Assembly: GCF_008704555.1 (NCBI RefSeq)
Contig: NZ_CP023702.1
Span: forward strand, 6,052,001 to 6,116,000
Length of the DNA: 64,000 bases
Source: Streptomyces nitrosporeus
GTDB taxonomy: Bacteria; Actinomycetota; Actinomycetes; Streptomycetales; Streptomycetaceae
Direction: 5' to 3'
How positions within the stretch are numbered: position 1 is the first letter of the stretch; each line of letters starts with the position of its first letter. The position numbers were made by a program, and so were the translations under genes. The notes below the pieces were generated by a model. That model saw nothing but the letters and a program-made list of their open reading frames with translations, ran no database searches and was not told the origin of the DNA. This document shows positions 26,903 through 35,020 of this stretch, piece by piece.

Positions 26903-28354
26903 TCACCTCCCCAGCGCCGCCGCCATCATCTTCTGCGCGACCGGTGCCGCCAGCCCGTTGCCGCTGACCTCCGAGCGGGCCGCGCCGGAGTCCTCCACGA
27001 CCACCGCCACCGCGACCTGCTTCCCGGTCGCGTCGTCCTTCGCGTACGAGGTGAACCAGGCGTACGGGGTGTTGCCGTTGTCCACGCCGTTCTGCGCGGT
27101 GCCCGTCTTGCCGCCGACCTCGGCGCCGTCGATCCGGGCGTTGGTGCCGGTGCCCTCCTGGACGACCGTGACCATCGCGCTGCGCAGCTGCTCGGCGGTG
27201 GACGGTGACACCACCCGCTCGGTGTCGCCGTCCTCGTAGGTCCGCAGGGCCGCGCCGCCGGAGCCGGTGACCTCGGAGACCATGTGCGGGGCCGCCAGCT
27301 CGCCGCCGTTGGCCAGGGCCGCGGAGACCATCGCCATCTGCATCGGCGTCGCCGTCACCTCGAACTGCCCGATGCCGGTCAGCGCGGTCTGCGCGTCGTC
27401 CATACCGGTGGGGTAGACGCTGGTCGCCGCGCGCACCGGCACGTCCAGCTTCCCGGTGTCGAAGCCGAAGGCGTCCGCGGTCTCCTTCACCTTCTCCTGG
27501 CCGAGGTCGGCCGCCGCCTTCGCGAAGACGTTGTTGCAGGAGTACTTCAGCGCGGTGCGCAGGGTGGCGTCCTCGCAGGGGGCCGAGGCGTTCTCGTTGG
27601 TCAGTACCGTCCGGGTGCCCGGCAGGGTGTAGGGGGCGGGGCTCTCCGTCGGCTCGTCGACCGAACCGTACAGCCCGTTCTCCAGGGCCGCCGCCGCGAC
27701 CACCAGCTTGAACGTCGAACCGGGCGGGAGCGGCTGCCGCAGGGCCCGGTTGAGGAGCGGTTTGTCCTCGTCGTCCAGCAGCGCCTGCCAGGCGTCGCCG
27801 TCCGTCGTCCCGCTGACGGTGGACGGGTCGTACGACGGGGTGGAGACCATGCCCAGGATCCGCCCCGTCTCCGGGTCCATGGCGACCGCGGCGCCCCGGT
27901 CGTCGCCGAGCGCCTCGAAGGCGGCCTTCTGCACCTTCGGGTCGATGGTCGTCACGACCGACCCGGGGTCCGGCCGCTTCCCGGTGAGCAGGTCCGCGGG
28001 GCTGCCGAGCCGGGTGTCGGTCCCGTCCAGTACCTCGCCGTAGATGCCCTCCAGCTGGGTCGCCCCGTACGCCTGCGAGCTGTAGCCCGTGACCGACGCG
28101 TACAGCTCCCCGTCGGTGTAGGTGCGCTTGTAGCGCAGGTCGTCGTCCTGTGTCTCCTTCGAACCGGTGACCGGGGAACCGGCCACGATGATGTCGCCCA
28201 GCGGGTGCGCGTACCGCGCGATGGTGTTCCGCCGGTTGTGTTCGTCGTCCGCGAGCGCCCGGGCCTCGTACGCCTGCACCCAGGTCGCCCGCACCAGCAG
28301 GGCGAGGACCATCAGCAGACAGAAGACCGAGGCGCGCCTTATCGTCTTGTTCAT
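26903..28354 (-). CDS. Penicillin-binding protein 2 / PbpA-type transpeptidase
   Basis: 483-residue cell-wall transpeptidase anchored by an N-terminal helix (residues 9-22). An N-terminal non-catalytic dimerisation region is followed by the penicillin-binding domain with all three motifs: S213-T-F-K216 (active serine and lysine), S272-C-N274 and K416-T-G-T. Length and layout match the PbpA class that in actinomycetes often sits with ftsW/rodA and pknB; here no such partner is adjacent, so this is a stand-alone paralogue. It cross-links peptidoglycan outside the membrane. Confidence 0.92.
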   Translation of the reverse strand: MNKTIRRASVFCLLMVLALLVRATWVQAYEARALADDEHNRRNTIARYAHPLGDIIVAGSPVTGSKETQDDDLRYKRTYTDGELYASVTGYSSQAYGATQLEGIYGEVLDGTDTRLGSPADLLTGKRPDPGSVVTTIDPKVQKAAFEALGDDRGAAVAMDPETGRILGMVSTPSYDPSTVSGTTDGDAWQALLDDEDKPLLNRALRQPLPPGSTFKLVVAAAALENGLYGSVDEPTESPAPYTLPGTRTVLTNENASAPCEDATLRTALKYSCNNVFAKAAADLGQEKVKETADAFGFDTGKLDVPVRAATSVYPTGMDDAQTALTGIGQFEVTATPMQMAMVSAALANGGELAAPHMVSEVTGSGGAALRTYEDGDTERVVSPSTAEQLRSAMVTVVQEGTGTNARIDGAEVGGKTGTAQNGVDNGNTPYAWFTSYAKDDATGKQVAVAVVVEDSGAARSEVSGNGLAAPVAQKMMAAALGR

Positions 28355-28552
28355 CCCGGGAAGGGACGAACGGGGCCGCGGCGGACGTTCCCGTTCGTGG
28401 CGCTTCTCACCGGTTTCTCACCTGGGCGTCCCAGGACCTCCCCGGGGTCACCGGGTCTTCACCGGGCGTCCCCGGACCCCGCGGCGCGTTCCCCGGGGCT
28501 CCGGATCCTCCCGGCGCGTCCCGCTCCGGGCCGGTCCTCCCGGCGCGCCCCC

Positions 28553-29062
28553 TCAGCCGTCCAGCCGGAACAGCAGCTCGTCCGTCTCCTCGCCCCGGGC
28601 CTCGGCGTACCCGCGGTCCGTGCCCGTCACGGTGAAGCCGCACCGGGTCAGCACCCGTACCGAGCCGGTGTTGTCGGCCGCCGCGCGGGCGTACAGGGGG
28701 CGCTCCGGTACGAGCTCCAGCAGGGCCCGGAGCGCGGCGGTCGCCAGGCCCCCGCCCCAGTGCGCGCGGTCGATCCAGTACGTGACCTGCCGCTCGGCCG
28801 GCGAGCCGTACACACCGGCGTTGCCCACCACCCGCCCGTCGTGGAGCACCGTGCGCATGACGATCGTGTCCGAGGCGCGGATGCGCTGCCAGTGGGCGTC
28901 GAACATCGCCCGGTCCGAGGGGTCGGCGCTGGTGAAGGCGGCGACCCGGACCGCCTCGGGATCGCTCATGAAGGCGAAGAACAGGGGCAGGTCGCCGTCC
29001 CGCACCTCACGCAGGGTGACTGACGGCCGTTCCGGTTCCCCGGGGACGGGGGAGGGGCACAC
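28553..29062 (-). CDS. GNAT family N-acetyltransferase
   Basis: 169 residues from GTG, three bases after the IclR gene stop, so probably co-transcribed. It shows the RimJ/RimL-like pattern: TLREVRDGDLPLFFAFMSDP at the start, TYWIDRAHWGGGLATAALRA as the acetyl-CoA loop (motif A), and RAAADNTGSVRVLTRCGFTV near the end. It probably acetylates a small molecule or a protein N-terminus. The substrate is unknown. Confidence 0.88.
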   Translation of the reverse strand: MCPSPVPGEPERPSVTLREVRDGDLPLFFAFMSDPEAVRVAAFTSADPSDRAMFDAHWQRIRASDTIVMRTVLHDGRVVGNAGVYGSPAERQVTYWIDRAHWGGGLATAALRALLELVPERPLYARAAADNTGSVRVLTRCGFTVTGTDRGYAEARGEETDELLFRLDG

Positions 29063-29065
29063 GGT

Positions 29066-29836
29066 TCAGAGCCTCCGGGTCGCCAGGGTGAGCCGGTCGC
29101 GGGCGTCGAGCAGGGCGTCCTTCACCGTCTGCTCGTGGGCGGGCGTGAGCCGGGCGACCGGGACCGAGCAGCTGATCGCGTCACGCGCCGGGGTGCGGTA
29201 GGGGATGGCGACACCGAAGCAGCGCAGCCCCAGCGTGTTCTCCTCGCGGTCCACCGCGTACCCCTGCTCACGGACCAGGCGCAGCTCCTCGATGAGCTTC
29301 TCGCGGTCGGTGATGGTGTGCTCGGTCAGCGCGGGCAGCGTCTCGGGCAGCATCTTGCGGACCTGCTCGTCGCTGTGGGTCGCCAGCAGCGCCTTGCCGA
29401 GCGAGGTGGAGTGCGCGGGCAGCCGGCGGCCGACTCGGGTGAAGGGGCGCAGGTAGTGCTGGGACTGCCGGGTGGCCAGGTAGACCACGTTCGTCCCGTC
29501 CAGGCGGGCCAGGTGGATGGTCTCCGTGGTGTCGTCGGAGAGCCGGTCCAGGGCGGGGCGGGCCGCGGCGACCACCTCGTCACCGTCGATGTAGGAGGTG
29601 CCGACCAGCAGGGCCCGCACCCCGATCCCGTACCGGGTGCCCGTCGCGTCGGTCTCCACCCAGCCGAGCTCCACCAGGGTGCGCAGCAGCATGTAGAGGC
29701 TGGACTTGGGATAGCCGACCGCCTCCTGCACGGCCGCCAGCGAGTGCATGCCGGGACGCCCGGCGAAGTACTCCAGGAGCTCCACCGTCCGTACCGCTGA
29801 CTTGACCTGTGTCCCACCGGCCTCGGCAACCGCCAT
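29066..29836 (-). CDS. IclR family transcriptional regulator
   Basis: 256 residues. A winged helix-turn-helix lies at about residues 12-75 (SAVRTVELLEYFAG, HSLAAVQEAVGYPKSSLYML) and an IclR effector domain at about 85-250 (HSTSLGKALLA, VDREENTLGLRCFGVAIPY). It is transcribed away from the aldehyde dehydrogenase gene across a 193-bp region carrying several dyads, so it most likely regulates both itself and the dehydrogenase operon. IclR proteins next to semialdehyde dehydrogenases often sense sugar acids or aromatic acids; the ligand here is not known. Confidence 0.92.
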   Translation of the reverse strand: MAVAEAGGTQVKSAVRTVELLEYFAGRPGMHSLAAVQEAVGYPKSSLYMLLRTLVELGWVETDATGTRYGIGVRALLVGTSYIDGDEVVAAARPALDRLSDDTTETIHLARLDGTNVVYLATRQSQHYLRPFTRVGRRLPAHSTSLGKALLATHSDEQVRKMLPETLPALTEHTITDREKLIEELRLVREQGYAVDREENTLGLRCFGVAIPYRTPARDAISCSVPVARLTPAHEQTVKDALLDARDRLTLATRRL

Positions 29837-29877
29837 CGCCCTGTGCCCCTTCCGCCTCTTCTTGTACGACCTTGCTG

Positions 29878-29894
29878 GTACAGCAGTGCTGTAC
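29878..29894. promoter_or_regulatory. 17-bp perfect palindrome, candidate IclR operator
   Basis: GTACAGCA-G-TGCTGTAC lies 42 bases upstream of the IclR start codon in the divergent intergenic region, well placed for autoregulation. Confidence 0.6.
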
Positions 29895-29960
29895 GGCCTG
29901 CGCAACGCTGCGACTTCTTGCCAACACGGAACGCCCGGAAATAGAGTCCCTGTGTATTCA

Positions 29961-29990
29961 CGTTCAGGAACGCTGTTCAGAATACCGAAC
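29961..29990. promoter_or_regulatory. Paired dyads upstream of the aldehyde dehydrogenase gene
   Basis: CGTTCAGGAACG (29961-29972) and GTTCAGAATACCGAAC (29975-29990) both have GTTC/GAAC half-sites and lie 40-69 bases before the GTG. Spacing suggests cooperative binding of a dimeric regulator, probably the adjacent IclR protein. Confidence 0.5.
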
Positions 29991-30029
29991 ACTTCCTGAT
30001 TGTGTGGCAGTGGAGCGGAAGGAAACACG

Positions 30030-31550
30030 GTGGCAGCAGCACCAGTCTGGAGTGTCGACCCCCGAACCGGGAACCCGCGCGAGCAGGTTGCGGTGGAGGC
30101 CACAGCGCAGGAGGTCGACCGCGTGGTCAGGGCCGCGCACGCGGTGCGCGACGCGCTGGCCGACCGCACCGTGCGCGCCGCGTTCCTGCGCACCGCGGCC
30201 GATCTCCTCACCGGCGCGAAGGAGCACGTGGTCGAGGCCGCCGACGCGGAGACCGCCCTCGGCCCGACCCGTCTGACCGGCGAACTCGCGCGCACGGCAG
30301 CCCAGTTGCGGGCCTTCGCGGAGGTCGTCGAAGAGGGCGCCTACCTCGACATCCACATCGACCACGAGGACGGCAGCCGGACCCCGCCGTGGCCTGACCT
30401 GCGCCGCGTCAAGGTCCCGCTCGGTGTCGTCGCGGTCTACGCCGCCAGCAACTTCCCGCTCGCCTTCTCCGTCCCCGGCGGCGACACCACCAGCGCGCTG
30501 GCCGCGGGCTGCCCGGTCGTCGTCAAGGCGCACCCCGACCACCCGGCCACCTCGGAGCTCTGCGCCTCGCTCCTGCGCAGGGCCGCCGCCCAGCAGGGGC
30601 TGCCCGAGGACGTGGTGACCGTGATCCACGGCTTCGAGGCCGGGGTCGAACTGGTCAGGCACCCGCTGGTCTCCGCCGTCGGGTTCACCGGTTCCGTCCG
30701 CGGCGGACGGGCCCTCTTCGACGCGGCGGCGGCCCGCCCCGTCCCGATCCCCTTCCACGGCGAGCTCGGCTCCCTCAACCCCGTCGTCGTCACCGAGGCC
30801 GCCGCCGCCGAGCGCGCGGAGCAGATCGGCGAGGGCCTCGGCGGCTCCATGACGATGGGCTCCGGCCAGTTCTGCACCAAGCCGGGCTTCGTCCTCGCCC
30901 CGTCCGGTGAGGCGGGCGACCGGCTGGTGAAGTCCCTGACCGGGACCGTCAGCGGCACCGGCGCCGGGGTCATGCTCGACCACCGGATGCGGGACGCCTT
31001 CGTCGCCGGGGTCGCCGAACGCGCCGGACTCCCGGACGTGGAGAGCCCGGTCACCCCGGGCGCGGGCGGCGAACACACCGTCGCCGCCGGCTTCCTCACC
31101 GTCCCCGCCCGGCGGCTCGCCGAGGAAGGCCCGCACGACACGCTCCTGGAGGAGTGCTTCGGACCGGTCACGGTGATCGCCCGCTACGACTCCGAGGACG
31201 AGGTCACCGCCGTCCTCTCCCGCCTCCCCGGCAACCTCACCGCCACCCTCCAGACCGCCGTCGACGGGGACGACGCGAGCGCCGCGTCCCTCCTGCCGGC
31301 GCTCGTCCCGCTGGCCGGACGCGTCCTGGTCAACGGCTGGCCCACCGGCGTCGCGGTCGCCCCCGCCCAGCACCACGGCGGCCCCTACCCGGCCACCACC
31401 TCCACCTCCACCTCCGTCGGAGCCACCGCCATCGAGCGCTGGCTGCGCCCGGTCAGCTACCAGTCGGTCCCCGACGCCCTGCTGCCGCCGGAACTCCGCG
31501 AGGACAACCCGCTCGGCCTGCCGCGCCGGGTCGACGGGCGGCGCGCATGA
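30030..31550 (+). CDS. Aldehyde dehydrogenase (NADP+), 2,5-dioxovalerate/ketoglutarate-semialdehyde type
   Basis: 506 residues from a GTG with GGAAGGAAA upstream. Catalytic residues are clear: N141 in YAASNFPLAF, E245 in FHGELGSLNP and nucleophile C282 in GSGQFCTKPG. The SNFPLAFSVPGGDT and GSLNP signatures, together with a thiol motif SGQFCTKPG, resemble alpha-ketoglutaric semialdehyde dehydrogenases, the last step of oxidative galacturonate/glucarate, arabinose or hydroxyproline breakdown. With a pectin locus in the same window a link to galacturonate catabolism is attractive but unproven. It is coupled to the DUF1349 gene by ATGA and divergent from IclR. Confidence 0.88.
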   Translation: MAAAPVWSVDPRTGNPREQVAVEATAQEVDRVVRAAHAVRDALADRTVRAAFLRTAADLLTGAKEHVVEAADAETALGPTRLTGELARTAAQLRAFAEVVEEGAYLDIHIDHEDGSRTPPWPDLRRVKVPLGVVAVYAASNFPLAFSVPGGDTTSALAAGCPVVVKAHPDHPATSELCASLLRRAAAQQGLPEDVVTVIHGFEAGVELVRHPLVSAVGFTGSVRGGRALFDAAAARPVPIPFHGELGSLNPVVVTEAAAAERAEQIGEGLGGSMTMGSGQFCTKPGFVLAPSGEAGDRLVKSLTGTVSGTGAGVMLDHRMRDAFVAGVAERAGLPDVESPVTPGAGGEHTVAAGFLTVPARRLAEEGPHDTLLEECFGPVTVIARYDSEDEVTAVLSRLPGNLTATLQTAVDGDDASAASLLPALVPLAGRVLVNGWPTGVAVAPAQHHGGPYPATTSTSTSVGATAIERWLRPVSYQSVPDALLPPELREDNPLGLPRRVDGRRA

Positions 31551-32158
31551 GCACCGGACCGCACGGACTCCCCTTCCCGCTGGAGGCGTTCGGCCCCGAC
31601 GGCCGGTGGGAGCACACCGACGGGGTACTGACCGGCCGGGCCGGCGCCCGGCAGGACCGTTTCGTCCCGCCGGGCGGCGACAGCCTGGAGTCCGTCTCCG
31701 ACGCACCCAGGCTGCTGGGCGCCGCACCGGAGGGCGACTTCCGGCTCAGCGCCCGCGTGACGGTGGACTTCGCCGCGGCCTTCGACGCGGGGGTCCTCTA
31801 CCTCCACGCCGGGGACCAGGAGTGGGCCAAGCTCTGCATGGAGCTCTCCCCTGAACTGCCCACCATCTGCTCGGTCATCACCCGAGGCCACTCCGACGAC
31901 GCCAACTCCTCGGTGGTGGACGGCAACAGCGTCTGGCTGCGGCTCAGCCGCACCGGCGACGCCTACGCCTTCCACGCCTCGGACGACGGCGAGAAGTGGA
32001 CCTTCGTCCGCACCTTCGCCCTCGGCGCCCCGGAGCGGAAGGCCGACGTCCGGATCGGCTTCCTCGTCCAGTCACCGACGGGCGAGGGCTGCCGGGCGGC
32101 CTTCGACCACATCGCCCTCCTGCCCGGGGGCCTCGCCGACCTGCGCGACGGCAGCTGA
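31547..32158 (+). CDS. DUF1349 (concanavalin-like) family protein
   Basis: 203 residues; the ATG overlaps the dehydrogenase stop by four bases. It shows a beta-jelly-roll pattern with FRLSARVTVDFAAAFDAGVL, DQEWAKLCMELSP and a late KADVRIGFLVQSPTGEGCRA segment typical of DUF1349 proteins. It has no signal peptide, so it works in the cytoplasm with the dehydrogenase. Family members are suspected carbohydrate-binding or regulatory proteins; no activity is established. Confidence 0.85.
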   Translation: MSTGPHGLPFPLEAFGPDGRWEHTDGVLTGRAGARQDRFVPPGGDSLESVSDAPRLLGAAPEGDFRLSARVTVDFAAAFDAGVLYLHAGDQEWAKLCMELSPELPTICSVITRGHSDDANSSVVDGNSVWLRLSRTGDAYAFHASDDGEKWTFVRTFALGAPERKADVRIGFLVQSPTGEGCRAAFDHIALLPGGLADLRDGS

Positions 32159-32220
32159 CACCACCCCGCGCGCTCCCGCGGCCCCCCCTTGCCCTTCCCG
32201 TAACCGCGGAAGGGCACGGG

Positions 32221-32365
32221 GGCGCGCCTCAGGGCCGTACGCCCGGCCGGGGGCGCCTCAGGGCCGTACGGCCGATGGGAGCGCGCCTCAGGCCGTACGC
32301 CCGGCGGGGACGTGCCTCAGGGCCGTACGCCCGGCGGGGACGTGCCTCAGGGCCGTACGCCCGGC
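32221..32365. repeat. 30-bp tandem repeat, nearly five copies
   Basis: Units start at 32221, 32251, 32281, 32311 and 32341 (last partial) with core CCTCAGGGCCGTACGCCCGG. The last copy is the 3' end of the minus-strand gene (codons for ...GVRP and its TGA); the others repeat that stop-codon segment outside the gene, between two convergent genes. Adjacent copies differ at only a few bases. Confidence 0.9.
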
Positions 32366-33453
32366 CCGTCCACCACACCCCAGGCTTCGCGTACCTCGGT
32401 CATCTCGAAACCGGTGTCGGGAACGGCGGCCTCCGGGGGCACACCCGGCGGCTCCGGCACCACAGACTCACCCCCGCCCACCGGGATACGCACACCGACG
32501 GGGGAGGCGTGGGCGGTCTCGCCCAGATAGGCGTACGTCCCCGCGTCGAAGAAGATCTCCTCCCTGCCCCGGCCCCCCGGGGACGAGGAGCCGGCGCCCT
32601 CCCTGACGACGGCGATGGCCGCACGCCCCAACGGATCGGTGACGCCCTTCTCCACCCGTACCCCCGGGATCTCCGAGAGCGCCCGGAACAGACCCGCCTG
32701 GACGTTCGGCGGGATCAGGACGGAACGGTAGAGGACGTGGACCTCCCGCCAGTCACGCTCCGCCCGGCTCTCCCCCTCGATGTCGCCGATGGCGTGCTCC
32801 TCGCGGATCCGCTCCATCATGCGGTCCGGATCGCTCGGCAGCGTGGCCAGGAAACGGTAGAACTGCCGCTGCGACCGGTCGTCGTACCCCTCCTCCTTCC
32901 GCTTCTCCTCCTGGTCCGGCCCGTACCAGACCTGGAGTTCGTCCGGATCGAAGCCCGAGATGTCCCCGGACGGAGGGACACCGGGCAGCCGCGCCGCCCC
33001 CGTGCCGTCCCAGCGGGTCCACTCCTCCGAGGTCTGCGGCTCGCCCTGGCCCGTCAGCGTGGTCTTCTCGTACACCCACTGCTCGGGTTCCGGTTCGGTG
33101 GCCGTGCGCTTCTCCACCGTGGCCGCCGCCAGTTCCAGGGTGTCGGCCGAGGCCCGGGCGGACAGCACCCGGCGCCCGTCGGCGGGACCGGCGGCCGGGC
33201 CGTCGCCGGGCAGCGTCACCACCACCCCGCCGGCCAGCGCGAACACCCCGGCCACCGCGGCCCCGAGCAGCACCGCCCGGCGCCCCGGCAGCGCGGCGCG
33301 TACGTTGCGGGCGGGCGGCACGACGGGGTGCCGGACTCCCCGCTCCTCCCGTCGGCACGCCTCCAGGAGCCGGGCGCGCTGCTCCGCCAGCCGCTCGTCG
33401 CCGGGGCCGGGGGCGTCCGCCCGCAGGGCGCGTGTCTCGGACAGCTCGTTCAT
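32347..33453 (-). CDS. CU044_5270 family membrane protein
   Basis: 368 residues. The N-terminal cytoplasmic segment is charged, one transmembrane helix lies at about 60-80, then comes an extracytoplasmic domain with EQWVYEKTTLTGQGEPQTSE, a WTRWDGTG loop and DPDELQVWYGPDQEEKR, the layout of the actinobacterial CU044_5270 family. Its ATG overlaps the sigma-factor stop by four bases. Such proteins routinely follow ECF sigma factors and may act in sensing or anchoring; the biochemical role is unknown. Its stop codon lies in the last unit of a 30-bp tandem repeat. Confidence 0.88.
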   Translation of the reverse strand: MNELSETRALRADAPGPGDERLAEQRARLLEACRREERGVRHPVVPPARNVRAALPGRRAVLLGAAVAGVFALAGGVVVTLPGDGPAAGPADGRRVLSARASADTLELAAATVEKRTATEPEPEQWVYEKTTLTGQGEPQTSEEWTRWDGTGAARLPGVPPSGDISGFDPDELQVWYGPDQEEKRKEEGYDDRSQRQFYRFLATLPSDPDRMMERIREEHAIGDIEGESRAERDWREVHVLYRSVLIPPNVQAGLFRALSEIPGVRVEKGVTDPLGRAAIAVVREGAGSSSPGGRGREEIFFDAGTYAYLGETAHASPVGVRIPVGGGESVVPEPPGVPPEAAVPDTGFEMTEVREAWGVVDGPGVRP

Positions 33454-34100
33454 ACGGCTTCTCCCTTGCCGGTCAGACGCGGTTCGAGCGGGTCGCCGAA
33501 GGGGCTGTACGCGCCGGCGGCGGTACGCAGCTTCCTGCGGGCCCGGTTGAGCCGGGAACGGACGGTGCCCACCGGGATGCCGAGGGCCTCGGCGATCTCC
33601 TGGTAGGTGAAGTCCGCCCAGGCGAACAGCAGCAGCACGTCCCGGTCCCCCTCGGACAGCGCGGCCAGAGCCCTGGCCAGCGGTCGGGAGGCGGCCTGGG
33701 CGGCGACCCGGTCGTCCGCGGAGTCGGTCCAGCTCGCCGCCACCGGGTCGTGGCCGGTACGGGCCAGCAGCTTCAGCGCCCTGACCTCCTCGCGCCGGTG
33801 CCGGCTGATCAGCTTCGCCGCGATGCCGTACAGCCAGGGCCGGACACCGGCGCGCCCGCTGTCGTAACCGGCCCGGATCCGGAAGGCGGTGAGGAAGGTC
33901 TCCGCGGTGACGTCGTCGGCCGCGTCACGGCCGAGCCTTCGTGCGACGTACCGGTGGATGGCGGGCGCGTACCGGTCGAAGAGCTCCGCGAAGCGCTCCG
34001 GTTCACCCAGCGACGCCGCGACCAGCGCGGCGTCTCCCGGGTCGGTGCCGACGCCGGAGGCACCGGCCCCTGGGGAAGGGCGGCCCAGCGATTCAGTCAT
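33450..34100 (-). CDS. ECF-type RNA polymerase sigma factor
   Basis: 216 residues. Region 2 (ERFAELFDRYAPAIHRYVAR, DVTAETFLTAFRIR) and region 4 with helix-turn-helix (FTYQEIAEALGIPVGTVRSR, LNRARRKL) are complete. There is no C-terminal extension. It is coupled to the CU044_5270 gene by ATGA. It is divergent from the DJ-1/PfpI gene, with about 150 bases between the starts. Confidence 0.92.
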   Translation of the reverse strand: MTESLGRPSPGAGASGVGTDPGDAALVAASLGEPERFAELFDRYAPAIHRYVARRLGRDAADDVTAETFLTAFRIRAGYDSGRAGVRPWLYGIAAKLISRHRREEVRALKLLARTGHDPVAASWTDSADDRVAAQAASRPLARALAALSEGDRDVLLLFAWADFTYQEIAEALGIPVGTVRSRLNRARRKLRTAAGAYSPFGDPLEPRLTGKGEAV

Positions 34101-34252
34101 GGGGGTCCGTCGGTCGGAGGAAGTGGACAGCGTTCACCTGTACTTGCCGTCCGGCCGCGAACGGGTTCACGCGGTGGACCCGCCGACGGGGTCCACCGGA
34201 CGGATCCACCCGGACCGGCGGCGGACCGGGGCGGCGGACCTATGCTGCGGTC

Positions 34253-34876
34253 ATGGACATCGTGATCCCGCTCTTCGACGACTTCGAACCGCTCGACGCG
34301 ATCGGCCCGTACGAGATCCTCGCGTACGTGCCCGGCGCCACCGTCCGGTTCGTCACGGACGAACCCGGCCCGGTACGGGACACGTTGGGCTCCCTGCCGG
34401 TACACGTCCCGGTCCGCTACTCCGAGGTGGAGCACTGCGACGTACTGCTGGTCCCGGGCGGGGGCAGCTTCCGGACCATGGCGGACGACCCCGCCTTCCT
34501 CGACTGGGTACGCCGGATCCACACCGGCACCCGCTTCACCACCTCGGTCTGCACCGGCTCCCTGGTGCTCGGCGCGGCCGGCCTGCTGGACGGCCTGACC
34601 GCCACCACCCACTGGGAGGCCGCCGCCCAGCTGGAGGCGTACGGCGCCTCCTACACACCCGAGCGGGTGGTCCGGCACGACCGGGTGATCACCTCGGCCG
34701 GGGTCTCCTCCGGTATCGACATGGCCATCCGGCTGGCCGCCCTGCTCACCGACGAGGTGACCGCCCAGGCGATCCAGCTCTACACCGAGTACGACCCCCA
34801 GCCCCCCTTCGACACCGGCTCGGTCACCAAGGCCCCGGCCGAGGTACTGGAACGGGCCCGCACCCTGGGGCGCTGA
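34253..34876 (+). CDS. DJ-1/PfpI family protein (isonitrile hydratase-like)
   Basis: 207-residue cytoplasmic protein of the class I glutamine-amidotransferase-like fold. The nucleophilic elbow is SVCTGSLVLG with C100. The early acidic residue (E in GPYEILAYV) and the THWEAAAQLEAYG segment match isonitrile hydratase/AraC-N-terminal-like DJ-1 proteins. A TATGCT box ends six bases before the ATG, so the message may be leaderless. The stop lies inside a short tandem repeat. Function may be stress protection or hydratase activity. Confidence 0.88.
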   Translation: MDIVIPLFDDFEPLDAIGPYEILAYVPGATVRFVTDEPGPVRDTLGSLPVHVPVRYSEVEHCDVLLVPGGGSFRTMADDPAFLDWVRRIHTGTRFTTSVCTGSLVLGAAGLLDGLTATTHWEAAAQLEAYGASYTPERVVRHDRVITSAGVSSGIDMAIRLAALLTDEVTAQAIQLYTEYDPQPPFDTGSVTKAPAEVLERARTLGR

Positions 34877-34895
34877 GCCGCTGAGCCGCTGAGCC
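34872..34895 (+). repeat. 8-bp tandem repeat over a stop codon
   Basis: GCTGAGCC occurs three times in tandem. The first unit contains the TGA of the DJ-1 gene, and the 8-bp period places TGA in all three frames. Confidence 0.8.
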
Positions 34896-35020
34896 GCCGG
34901 GCCGGTGCCCCGCCCGGCCCGGCGGCGGCCCCGGGGAATCAGTCACTCCCCCCGTGCGTTGAACCGGCGGCGGAGGCTGCCTCCGCGCTGGTTACGGCAG
35001 AGCTGGAGAGAAGAAGAGTC

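Noticed and set aside
32221..32365. CRISPR or integron-type repeats
   Set aside because: Pure 30-bp head-to-tail tandem repeat without spacers, dyad structure or integrase; it is a minisatellite.
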